Source: an uncultured bacterium (GTDB lineage: Bacteria > Bacteroidota > Bacteroidia > Bacteroidales > Bacteroidaceae). From it: a stretch of 43,755 nucleotides of DNA. Made by a program: the position numbers and the translations under genes. Below are positions 1 through 7,404 of this stretch, in pieces. The notes under the pieces were generated by a model. That model saw nothing but the letters and a program-made list of their open reading frames with translations. It had not been told where the DNA came from and searched no databases. The DNA lies in contig CAJMQU010000039.1 of the NCBI GenBank assembly GCA_905215555.1, forward strand, positions 1 through 43,755, read 5' to 3'. The first letter of the stretch is position 1. Each line of letters starts with the position of its first letter.

Positions 1-1
1 T

Positions 2-1333
2 GATTCAAATCAGATTAACGCAGCAATTCAAGCAGCAGGAACAGGTAAAGAAATATAGCCCCGTGCGTCTTTCAGTGCATGTGTAGAACAGGTGTTTACC
101 GACTTAAATAAAGCAGCTGATTTGTTACCAGTGGATTACGAGAATATAAAAAGTGATGTTGAGGTACCTGCAAAATATAAAGAAATAGGTGCAAAGATGG
201 GTAACTATAATCTTGTATTCGGAACTTATCAACGCGGACGTATTACTGCCAGAATAGCCGAAGCGATAAAGACGCAGGTAGCTTTGCTTGCGGCAAGTCC
301 GGCTTACCGGGAAGGTTCAGGAGTAACTTCGGAAACTGCTGCAAATTATGCCGCCACTGTATTGAACCGTATTGGCGGTGTATCCGGTCTTGATCCGACG
401 GGTAACACTTGGTATATGAATACGAGTGATCTTGATAATCTTGGTTCGGGAGAAGTACCTGCTGAAATCCTTTGGAGAGGAAATAAGAGCAATGGAACGG
501 AAGATTGGGATATGGGTATTAAGCAGGAGAAAGATAACTTTCCTCCTACACTTTATGGTAGCGGACGTATTAATCCTACGCAAAATTTAGTGGATGCTTT
601 TCCTATGGCTAACGGTTATCCTGTTACGGACAAGGCTAACAGTGGTTATTCGGAAAATGCTCCTTATGAAAATCGTGATCCGCGTTTAGCGAAATACATT
701 TTATTCAATGGGGCTCAATTTAAGGACAAAGCTATCATTACAGGTACTTATCCTGATGCGGACAACAAGCAAGATAACAACTTGAACCAATTGAGTACCT
801 CTACTCGTACGGGTTACTATCTACGTAAACTGTTGCGTGAAGACTGTAATGCCAATCCGAGTTCACTTAATGCCAAGTTTCATATTCCTGTTCGTATCCG
901 CTATACGGAAATATTCCTTGCTTATGCTGAAGCAGCCAACGATGCATGGGGGCCGATGGGTAAAGGCAGCAATAACTATAGTGCTTATGATGTAGTTAAG
1001 GCTATTCGTGCCCGTGGTGGCGTAGGAACTAATAACGGTGACGCTTATTTAGAGAATATCAAGGGAGATAAAGAAAAGATGGCTCAACTTATTCGTAACG
1101 AACGTCGCATAGAGCTTTGTTTTGAAAATAAGCGTTTTTGGGATATTCGTCGTTGGCAGATGCCATTGGCAGAAACTGCTAAGGGAATGCGGATTGACAA
1201 AGTGGGTGAAAACTTGAATTATACTGTAATCGATGTAGAAAATAGAAACTACAAGGAGTATATGAATTACGGACCGATACCTTATGGTGAGATGTTGAAG
1301 TGGAGTAATCTACAACAGAACAAAGGATGGTAA
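2..1333 (+). pseudogene. SusD-like glycan-binding lipoprotein, 3' part, interrupted by in-frame TAG
   Basis: This is the C-terminal part of a SusD-family (RagB/SusD) outer-membrane protein, which caps a SusC transporter and binds oligosaccharides. Family features include PRASFSACVEQV followed by NKAADLLP, the RYTEIFLAYAEAAN helix, KAIRARGG, and the C-terminal RNERRIELCFENKRFWDIRRW block. The same frame is open from base 2, reading DSNQINAAIQAAGTGKEI, and is then broken by a TAG at 56-58, directly before PRASF. Homologues usually read through here with something like I-L/Q-P-R, so a single-base change (TTG or CAG to TAG) would explain the stop. The longest open piece downstream begins at a GTG at 92 and gives 413 residues, against about 550-650 for whole SusD proteins. 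The N-terminus and the partner susC lie outside the window. A sequencing error cannot be excluded. Confidence 0.72.
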
Positions 1334-1361
1334 TCACATAATTATAAAATGTAAAAAGAAT

Positions 1362-2408
1362 ATGGAAATGAAAATCTATAAATTATTATCTGTAATATTG
1401 TTGGGTGCCATGTCATTTGCTTTCTCTTCATGTGAGAATGCAAGCAACTCTTTTTCCGATTATGAGGGTGGTGTGAATGTCTATTTTGCTTATCAATATC
1501 CGGTACGTACGATTGTATTGGGTAATGACCCTGTGGTAGATAATTCGGCTGACCGTCAGCACAAGTGTGCCATTTATGCTACAATGGGAGGAGCGTACGG
1601 TGGAAGGAATGTCACTATAGACATTGCCGTTGACAATACGCTTTGTGATAACCTCTTTTTTGAAGATGGATCACCAGTATTACCCATGCCTTCTACATAT
1701 TATACATTGGCGGGTGATAAAATTAGCTACAACGGTGAACACTGGGGAAATGTGGAGGTGCAGCTTACCGATGCTTTCTTTGCTGACGAAAAAGCACTGA
1801 GCAACAATTATGTAATTCCTGTAGTGATGAAAAAACAGACTGGCGCCGACCGCATTCTGACAGGTACTCCTTTGATTGAAGGCGATGCTCCGGCACGTCC
1901 TAACTCGGATTATTGGAGTGTGTTACCTAAAGACTATGTGCTTTATTGTGTAAAGTATATGAATCCATGGCATGCTTCTTATCTGCGTCGCGGCATAGAT
2001 CAGATTACAGAAAGTGGGACTACAACTACTGTTGTGCGTCATGCCCAGTCTGTAGAAAAAGATGAAGTGTGTGGCATTACCACTCGTTCACTGACGGCAG
2101 CTGTTTTTCCGGTTAGCGCGAAACAGGCTGATGGAACAACAATGACATGTGATTTGCTGTTGACGTTTAACGATGCGGGTGAATGTTCCATTACTACGGA
2201 GACATCGGGGATGACTGCTTCGGGGACAGGTAAATACGTGGTGGACGGTGAAAAGAAAGCATGGGGAAACAAAGATCGCGATGCGCTTTATCTGGACTAT
2301 ACCGTTGACTTTGGCATTCGGAAGTATGCCACGAAAGATACTTTGGTGATGCAGACGCGCGGAACGAACAAGATAGAAACTTTTGTCCCTAAGTATCGTG
2401 CCAATTGA
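1362..2408 (+). CDS. DUF1735-like surface lipoprotein of a xylan locus
   Basis: A 348-residue lipoprotein with a short signal peptide ending in AFSSC. The cysteine is followed by E-N, so it is probably anchored in the outer membrane. The mature part looks like the all-beta DUF1735 (BT_3987 N-terminal-like) fold: an early VYFAYQYPVRTIVLGND segment, a TIDIAVDN strand and an LSNNYVIPVVMK strand. It is followed by a second beta domain from about residue 190 (WSVLPKDYVLYCVKYMNPWHASYLRRG) resembling the C-terminal domain often paired with DUF1735. Such proteins commonly follow SusD in polysaccharide loci and are thought to bind glycan at the surface. No catalytic residues are recognised. It starts 28 bases after the SusD stop, so it is in the same operon. 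A second ATG at 1368 is an equally possible start. Confidence 0.7.
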   Translation: MEMKIYKLLSVILLGAMSFAFSSCENASNSFSDYEGGVNVYFAYQYPVRTIVLGNDPVVDNSADRQHKCAIYATMGGAYGGRNVTIDIAVDNTLCDNLFFEDGSPVLPMPSTYYTLAGDKISYNGEHWGNVEVQLTDAFFADEKALSNNYVIPVVMKKQTGADRILTGTPLIEGDAPARPNSDYWSVLPKDYVLYCVKYMNPWHASYLRRGIDQITESGTTTTVVRHAQSVEKDEVCGITTRSLTAAVFPVSAKQADGTTMTCDLLLTFNDAGECSITTETSGMTASGTGKYVVDGEKKAWGNKDRDALYLDYTVDFGIRKYATKDTLVMQTRGTNKIETFVPKYRAN

Positions 2409-2468
2409 ACGGAAACGTTTAAACGACTAATTAGCATAATGTTGGATAATAACTAAAAATATTCAATC

Positions 2469-2513
2469 ATGAAAAAGATTTTAATATCTACATTTTTATG
2501 TCTTCGGTGGTGA
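2469..2513 (+). pseudogene. Orphan signal-peptide stub (14 codons)
   Basis: An ATG at 2469 opens MKKILISTFLCLRW followed by TGA. This is a typical Bacteroides lipoprotein signal-peptide beginning (MKK plus a hydrophobic stretch), but it has no lipobox and no mature protein. It sits where a surface glycan-binding protein gene often stands, between the upstream lipoprotein and the GH10 xylanase. The simplest reading is the 5' remnant of a deleted gene. A leader peptide is the alternative. Confidence 0.4.
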
Positions 2514-2603
2514 ATGATAGGAGTTTCACATTTACCATTTATCGTTACCCTTAATTGCATATTGATGAAAAGAATAAGAAATATGTTAATAAATGATTAT
2601 ACA

Positions 2604-4808
2604 ATGAAAACAATAAAATACTCATTATCCTTGGGCTTATTGCTGTCGCTTGCCTCTTGTGCCGATGACCAAATCGTTGACTTCAAGACTGAGAAGCCGG
2701 AAAGTATAGCCCAATATGAATATCTCAATGCTTACGGTGCATTGAAAACATATATAGACCGAAGTGCAAGTCCCGACTTTAAGTTGGGAATTGCACTGTC
2801 AGCGAGTGATTTTCTGAAAGGAGAAATGGTGCGTACTATGGCTATCTCCAATTTCGATGAGATGACGGCAGGCAATGCCATGAAATACGCTTCGTGTGTA
2901 AACGATAAAGGTGATATGGATTTTGGGACTGTGGAAAAGTTTGTTTCTGCAGCTCAAGCTGCTGGAATCACCATTTATGGACATACATTGGCTTGGCATG
3001 CGCAGCAGAATAATAAGTATCTGAATTCGCTGATTCAACCGATTATTATTCCTGGAGTACCTGATTCATCGGGAAATAAATATCTGCATATTGTTAATCC
3101 GACAGCAACAAATAATTGGGATGGTCAGTTATATTGTAAACTGTTAAATAATTTACAACAAGGTCAAAAGTACAATTTATCTTTTCGTGCTAGAGCAGAA
3201 AGTCCATTTAACCTGAATCTTTGGGTGATGACTGCTGGCTCGGAAGACAAATATGGAATTCCTGAAGTAAGTATTTCTAAAGAATGGGATGATTATTCTG
3301 TCTCTTTTACTCCCGATTATGAAAATGGTCAAAACCTTAAACTTGTTTTTGGACATTATGCTGGATGGTGGGATATAGATAACATGGTTTTGACAGCTGA
3401 TGGAGATACTGAAAATCTGATAGATAATGGTGATTTTGAGACCAAAGAAACTACAAATTGGGAAAAATATTCTTGGCATGCTTTTACTTATTCTGTTGAA
3501 ACCGAAAGTTCGGGTGGTGGCAATGGTGGTTATTGTTTGAAGATAACAAACACTACAAAACAAACGGATAATTGGAGAGCTCAAGCATGGTATAAGTTGA
3601 GTGAACCTTTATCGGCGGGGGTTGAATATACTTTAACTGCTATGGGCAAGGCTTCTGAATCTTATTCTTCTGCGGTCTTTTTACAATGTGAGGCTACAGG
3701 CGCTCAAGAGTATAAACCATCCTTGGATTTTGGGCAAACATGGGGAGAAATCAAGATTTCATTTACTTTAGAGAATAGTGATAAGGACAAAGTAACATTG
3801 AATTTTGGGGATTTTGTTGGAACATTATTCTTGGACAATGTTAAACTTGTAGAGTCAGGAAGCAATAAAAACCTGATTGATAATAGCGACTTTGAAGCTG
3901 GTAACGTAAATGGATGGAATAGTAACGGTTATCATTCTTTATCTGAGGAGGGAGAAGGTTATGTTTTCGGTGGAACCCCTGACCAGATTATAGAGAAAAC
4001 TCCCGAAGAAAAGAAAGAAATCCTTACAGGTGCTATGCACAGCTGGATAGATGGTATGATGAAATCCACTGCTGGTTATGTAACTACTTGGGATGTAGTG
4101 AACGAAGCTATTTCCGGTGGTGGTGATGATGGTGAAGGTTTCTACACTTTGCAATCTGCATCTAATGCTGGTGATGATGCAAAGAACAATTTCTACTGGC
4201 AAGATTACTTGGGTAACGAAGACTATGTTCGTATTGTGATAGCTGCTGCTCGTAAGTATTATGTCGAGAACGGTGGTACGGCTCCATTGAAACTCTTTAT
4301 CAATGACTACAATCTGGAGTCTGATTGGGATGACAACAAGAAGGCCAAGAGTTTGGTGCATTGGATTGAGAAATGGGAGGCTGATGGTAAGACGAAGATT
4401 GACGGTATCGGCACACAGATGCATGTAAGCTGTTATGCTAATGCTGCTACTCAGAAGAGTAAGGAAGATCATGTGGTGCAGATGTTCGAAATTTTAGCTG
4501 CAAGTGGTAAACTCGTGAAGATTTCCGAACTTGATATGGGCTATATAGACGAGAACGGTACCAGTGTGAAGACAGAGAATATGACCGAAGCTCAGCATAA
4601 AGCGATGGCAGAATATTATAAGTTCATCGTGAAGAAGTACTTCGAAATAATTCCTGCTGCTCAGCGGTATGGTATCACTCAGTGGTGTGCTACTGATGCT
4701 CCTAGTGACTCTGGTTGGCGCGGTGGTGAACCTGTAGGTTTATGGGATTCTAACTACAACCGTAAGCATACCTATGCAGGTTTTGCTGATGGTTTGGCTG
4801 GAAAATAA
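2604..4808 (+). CDS. GH10 endo-beta-1,4-xylanase lipoprotein with CBM insert
   Basis: A 734-residue secreted xylanase. The start at 2604 is chosen because it gives a clean lipoprotein signal (MKTIKYSLSLGLLLSLASC followed by ADD, consistent with the cell surface). ATGs at 2514, 2565 and 2583 only add an implausible N-terminus. The GH10 barrel opens with KLGIALSASDF, TAGNAMKYAS and GHTLAWHAQQN. It is interrupted at about residues 150-452 by beta-sandwich CBM4/22-like modules, and resumes with TTWDVVNEA (acid/base Glu501), FINDYNLES, GIGTQMHVS, KISELDMG (nucleophile Glu642) and ITQWCATDAPS. This insertion of tandem CBMs inside the barrel is known for Bacteroides xylan-locus GH10 enzymes that cut long xylan at the surface. 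The insert is much more AT-rich than its flanks and appears rearranged. A terminator-like hairpin follows at 4824-4859. Confidence 0.93.
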   Translation: MKTIKYSLSLGLLLSLASCADDQIVDFKTEKPESIAQYEYLNAYGALKTYIDRSASPDFKLGIALSASDFLKGEMVRTMAISNFDEMTAGNAMKYASCVNDKGDMDFGTVEKFVSAAQAAGITIYGHTLAWHAQQNNKYLNSLIQPIIIPGVPDSSGNKYLHIVNPTATNNWDGQLYCKLLNNLQQGQKYNLSFRARAESPFNLNLWVMTAGSEDKYGIPEVSISKEWDDYSVSFTPDYENGQNLKLVFGHYAGWWDIDNMVLTADGDTENLIDNGDFETKETTNWEKYSWHAFTYSVETESSGGGNGGYCLKITNTTKQTDNWRAQAWYKLSEPLSAGVEYTLTAMGKASESYSSAVFLQCEATGAQEYKPSLDFGQTWGEIKISFTLENSDKDKVTLNFGDFVGTLFLDNVKLVESGSNKNLIDNSDFEAGNVNGWNSNGYHSLSEEGEGYVFGGTPDQIIEKTPEEKKEILTGAMHSWIDGMMKSTAGYVTTWDVVNEAISGGGDDGEGFYTLQSASNAGDDAKNNFYWQDYLGNEDYVRIVIAAARKYYVENGGTAPLKLFINDYNLESDWDDNKKAKSLVHWIEKWEADGKTKIDGIGTQMHVSCYANAATQKSKEDHVVQMFEILAASGKLVKISELDMGYIDENGTSVKTENMTEAQHKAMAEYYKFIVKKYFEIIPAAQRYGITQWCATDAPSDSGWRGGEPVGLWDSNYNRKHTYAGFADGLAGK

Positions 4809-4823
4809 TAGAGCTTTATAAGA

Positions 4824-4859
4824 AAAGGCAGCGGGGCGTAATGTGGAACCGCTGCCTTT
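4824..4859 (+). terminator. Stem-loop after the GH10 gene
   Basis: A perfect 11-bp stem (AAAGGCAGCGG at 4824-4834 with CCGCTGCCTTT at 4849-4859) with a 14-base loop, 16 bases after the xylanase stop. The right arm ends in TTT-A-T-A, a weak U tract. It probably ends the upstream operon before the GH5 promoter. Confidence 0.7.
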
Positions 4860-4894
4860 ATAATAAGCAAGCTTGTTTGGGCTTTCGATAAAAG

Positions 4895-4922
4895 ATGTAA
4901 CGTCAGCGAATAATTGTGTAAC
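4895..4922 (+). promoter_or_regulatory. Putative HTCS operator: 21-bp-spaced direct repeat
   Basis: ATGTAAC (4895-4901) and GTGTAAC (4916-4922) lie in direct orientation, 21 bp start to start, ending 42 bases before the TACATTTG -7 element of the GH5 gene. The same heptamer core and spacing, in the same orientation relative to transcription, occur before the GH35 and susC genes. AraC-type domains such as those of HTCS regulators typically bind direct repeats two helical turns apart. Confidence 0.5.
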
Positions 4923-4964
4923 ATAACGATACGGATTATTTCATTGTTATCTGTTACATTTGAA

Positions 4965-4972
4965 ACCGAAAA
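4965..4972 (+). promoter_or_regulatory. Bacteroides -7 promoter element, GH5 gene
   Basis: TACATTTG matches the Bacteroides TAnnTTTG -7 consensus. No clear -33 TTTG is present at the usual spacing, as is common for activator-dependent promoters. It would give a 5' leader of a little over 100 bases that contains the 4991-5066 inverted repeat. Confidence 0.5.
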
Positions 4973-4990
4973 GAAAGGGAGTAACAAGGG

Positions 4991-5066
4991 AACAAGTGGA
5001 CAAAGGAACAAGGGGCTGCGCAATGCTTCTATGCTGCATGGAACCTTGTTCCCTTGTCAACTTGTT
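4991..5066. repeat. Long inverted repeat in the GH5 leader
   Basis: The left arm at 4991-5013 (AACAAGTGGACAAAGGAACAAGG) can pair with the right arm at 5044-5066 at 21 of 23 positions, around a 30-base loop. A further partial copy (ACAAGGGAACAAG, 4984-4996) makes the left side a short tandem duplication. It ends 26 bases before the GH5 start, with no U run after it, so it is more likely a leader structure or interspersed palindrome than a plain terminator. Confidence 0.65.
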
Positions 5067-5092
5067 TACTACTGATTCAAACCCCTGAAATA

Positions 5093-7069
5093 ATGAAGAA
5101 TATTATGAAAAAAATAATTTATTTGTTGACCCTAATATTAGGGATGTCTTTGGCGGCTTGTTCGGACGACGTTATTCCCGTGCAGCCGGAGAAGCCGGAA
5201 TCGGAAAAACCTGTCGAACCGGACCCGGAACCTGAGACTCCTGCTGAAGCCAAGTTGCCGATATTGCGTGTAGAGGGGCGTTATCTTAAAAATGAAAAGG
5301 GAGAGATAGTCAATCTGCATGGTTTTACGCAGACTTACAGTCCTTTCTTCAATAACAATGCCTGGGGTAACTATGACGTGCAGGCATGCCTCAGGTATAA
5401 TAAGAGTATGGTGGACGGAATTGTGGCTGCCGGATGGAAGTTCAATTTCGTGCGAATGCACCTCGACCCGTATTGGAGTGATGACCCCTCCATGCAGTCC
5501 GTGAGATATGAAGGACATGAACGGTTCTCCGAAACCCGCTTTCGGAAGTATCTTGAAGAGTTGTTTGTGCCGATGGCAGAATACTTTATTTCCAAAGGAA
5601 TGTATGTGGTGATGCGTCCGCCCGGGGTCTGTCCGGCTGATGCTCCCTATCAAGGTATAGAAATAGGAGACACTTATCAGCAATTTTTGCTTAAAGTGTG
5701 GGATATTGTTTCGCAACATCCTAAACTAAAAAATAATACGGATGTTATGTTCGAGCTTGCCAATGAACCTGTCAGGATAAAAGGTACTGACGGAACATAC
5801 GGCAGTAGCGGTGACGGTCATTTCAAGAATCTCCAGCTCTACTTTCAGGCTATAGTAGACAAAATACGTGCCAACTGCCGCAATATTGTTTGGGTGCCGG
5901 GATTGTCTTATCAGTCATCTTACGCCGGATATGCCATTCACCGTATCGAAGGGGAGAACATAGGCTTTGCTGTTCACTGCTATCCCGGTTGGTATGGTAG
6001 CGACGCTGAGGAAGACAGCGGTGAAGGAATCGGCTCTTCCACAGGAGGAGGTTATGAAGCTTTTCAGCGGGGGTGGGATGCGCAAGTAGGTCCTGTGGCG
6101 GCTTTCGCTCCTATCATGGTGACTGAGATAGACTGGGCGCCGAAGAAATATGATGCCACTTGGGGTAAAAGTATTACAGGAACGGCAGGTGGTGAAGGTT
6201 TTGGTGCCAACTTCAAATATATAGCCGATAATTCAGGTAATGTTTCCTGGTTATTCTTCACAACGAGGTCACATGAACTGGCGGCGTTTAAAGATGTGCC
6301 GGGTGAACCGGGCAATTACACTTTCCTTAATGATCCCGAGGCCTGTCCGTGGGCGATGTACCACTGGTTCAAGGAATATGCTGAAGGGATAGTAGTGAAT
6401 GGGGAACTGGAAAAGCTGGAGTTGATGGGACAAGAGGGAGAACTTCGTCTGCAAATGGGAGGTACGAATTATCTCAAGGTGAGAGCTGTTTATTCTGATG
6501 GAACGGTACGGATGGTGACTGCGGAAGCGACTGTCAACAGTTCTGATACAAACGTGTTGAGAGTAGAACAGACGGCCAAATTAGTAGCCGTGGCACCCGG
6601 TGAAGCTACGGTAACCGTTACATATCAATCGGCTACCGGAGTCAGTAAGCAACTGACATTGCAGGTTACGGTAATTTCTCCTTTTTCACTGACGGCGGAT
6701 GTCTTCAACCCTTCTATATGGGAGAAAGGCACGTTCGACGAGAACACCCGCACATTGGTGACGGGACAGTATGGTTTCGGAGGGTGGCAATATGACAGTG
6801 GACTTGATTTGTCGGGATATAAGACTGTGACCGTAGAATTGGGTAACGATAATGAAAGTAGTGTTTCGTTCCGTCTGTTTGATAAAAACAATTATTGGAG
6901 TGAGCCTGCTGCATATGATTTCGGTTCTTCGCGTAAGATTGTAGTGGAGTTGAACAATATGAAAGATAAGAACGGAGGGAAGATTGATCCTTCGCATCTT
7001 TACATTGCAGGTTTTTGGTCAACAGGTGGAAAGCCGATTGTGATAGCGAATATTTCTTTGGAAAATTAA
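5093..7069 (+). CDS. GH5 glycoside hydrolase lipoprotein (xylanase-like) with Ig-like and C-terminal beta-sandwich domains
   Basis: A 658-residue surface lipoprotein. The signal peptide ends in LAAC followed by SDD, then a Pro/Glu-rich linker to about residue 55. The GH5 barrel (about 60-430) shows VNLHGFTQTYSP, FNFVRMHLDPYW, the FELANEPVRI acid/base strand (Glu225) and VTEIDWAP (nucleophile Glu345). Residues about 440-530 look like a Big_2 bacterial Ig-like domain (NYLKVRAVYSDGT, then VAPGEATVTVTYQS). Residues about 535-658 form a probable carbohydrate-binding beta-sandwich (GGWQYDSGLDLSGYKTVTVEL). Context among xylanases suggests a GH5 xylanase, possibly subfamily 21, but subfamily and substrate cannot be fixed by eye. 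The start at 5093 (or 5105) is preferred over 5054, which lies inside the inverted repeat. It has its own promoter. Confidence 0.85.
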   Translation: MKNIMKKIIYLLTLILGMSLAACSDDVIPVQPEKPESEKPVEPDPEPETPAEAKLPILRVEGRYLKNEKGEIVNLHGFTQTYSPFFNNNAWGNYDVQACLRYNKSMVDGIVAAGWKFNFVRMHLDPYWSDDPSMQSVRYEGHERFSETRFRKYLEELFVPMAEYFISKGMYVVMRPPGVCPADAPYQGIEIGDTYQQFLLKVWDIVSQHPKLKNNTDVMFELANEPVRIKGTDGTYGSSGDGHFKNLQLYFQAIVDKIRANCRNIVWVPGLSYQSSYAGYAIHRIEGENIGFAVHCYPGWYGSDAEEDSGEGIGSSTGGGYEAFQRGWDAQVGPVAAFAPIMVTEIDWAPKKYDATWGKSITGTAGGEGFGANFKYIADNSGNVSWLFFTTRSHELAAFKDVPGEPGNYTFLNDPEACPWAMYHWFKEYAEGIVVNGELEKLELMGQEGELRLQMGGTNYLKVRAVYSDGTVRMVTAEATVNSSDTNVLRVEQTAKLVAVAPGEATVTVTYQSATGVSKQLTLQVTVISPFSLTADVFNPSIWEKGTFDENTRTLVTGQYGFGGWQYDSGLDLSGYKTVTVELGNDNESSVSFRLFDKNNYWSEPAAYDFGSSRKIVVELNNMKDKNGGKIDPSHLYIAGFWSTGGKPIVIANISLEN

Positions 7070-7090
7070 GTATTATAATAATTAGTCAAC

Positions 7091-7249
7091 ATGAGAAACA
7101 TAAACATTTTATTCGGTTTACTGGCAGGAGTTGCTCTGAATACCTGGCAGTCGTCAAGTCGTGACACAGGTGCGGTGAATATAGTGAAGAAGCACTTCAA
7201 TTCAGTTGTAGCGGAGAATTGTATGAAGTGCCAGGTCATTTCTTTTTAA
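7091..7249 (+). pseudogene. Truncated GH10 xylanase remnant
   Basis: An ATG at 7091 opens 52 codons. A signal-peptide start (MRNINILFGLLAGVA) runs straight into LNTWQSSSRDTGAVNIVKK, then HFNSVVAENCMKCQVISF and a TAA at 7247-7249. The second half matches the start of the intact GH10 catalytic domain encoded at 18064-19254 (RDTSAVRIVQRHFNSIVAENCMK). The sequence between signal peptide and barrel is missing, and everything after the first barrel helix is lost, including both catalytic glutamates. It cannot be an active xylanase. It lies 21 bases after the GH5 stop, where a third Part A enzyme once stood. Confidence 0.75.
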
Positions 7250-7323
7250 GGCGTTACTTAACAGAAATATCAGTCTCTCCTTTTCAGGGACTCGATAATT
7301 TGTGCATTTTATAATAATTTTGT

Positions 7324-7351
7324 CCTGCATGTTCTGTGAAGAACGTGCAGG
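7324..7351 (+). other. Leader hairpin with GTGA tetraloop
   Basis: CCTGCATGTTCT (7324-7335) pairs with AGAACGTGCAGG (7340-7351) over 12 positions, 11 Watson-Crick and one G-T wobble, closed by a GTGA (GNRA-type) tetraloop. It is followed by AAGCAC rather than a U tract, so it is not a standard terminator. It lies 53 bases before the SASA-GH95 start. The rest of 7250-7404 shows only a weak TAATTTTG (7315-7322) resembling a -7 element. Confidence 0.45.
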
Positions 7352-7404
7352 AAGCACAAAATGCTGGGGAAAAATTCATTTAAGAAATAAAGTCGTTATT
7401 GTAT

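Noticed and set aside
2514..2603. An extended N-terminus for the first GH10 from the ATG at 2514
   Set aside because: The extra 30 residues would bury the lipoprotein signal peptide that begins at 2604; the upstream codons are ordinary intergenic sequence.
3939..4472. A 177-codon minus-strand frame opposite the GH10 catalytic region
   Set aside because: The plus strand encodes both GH10 catalytic motifs here, so the antisense frame is a shadow.
5054..5092. An earlier start for the GH5 gene at 5054
   Set aside because: It falls inside the right arm of the inverted repeat and would precede the signal peptide with unrelated residues.
7313..7404. A firm promoter for the SASA-GH95 gene at TAATTTTG (7315-7322)
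   Set aside because: The octamer fits loosely, the TTTG upstream is only 12 bases away instead of about 20, and no 21-bp GTAAC repeat is present; the gene may be read from the GH5 promoter.
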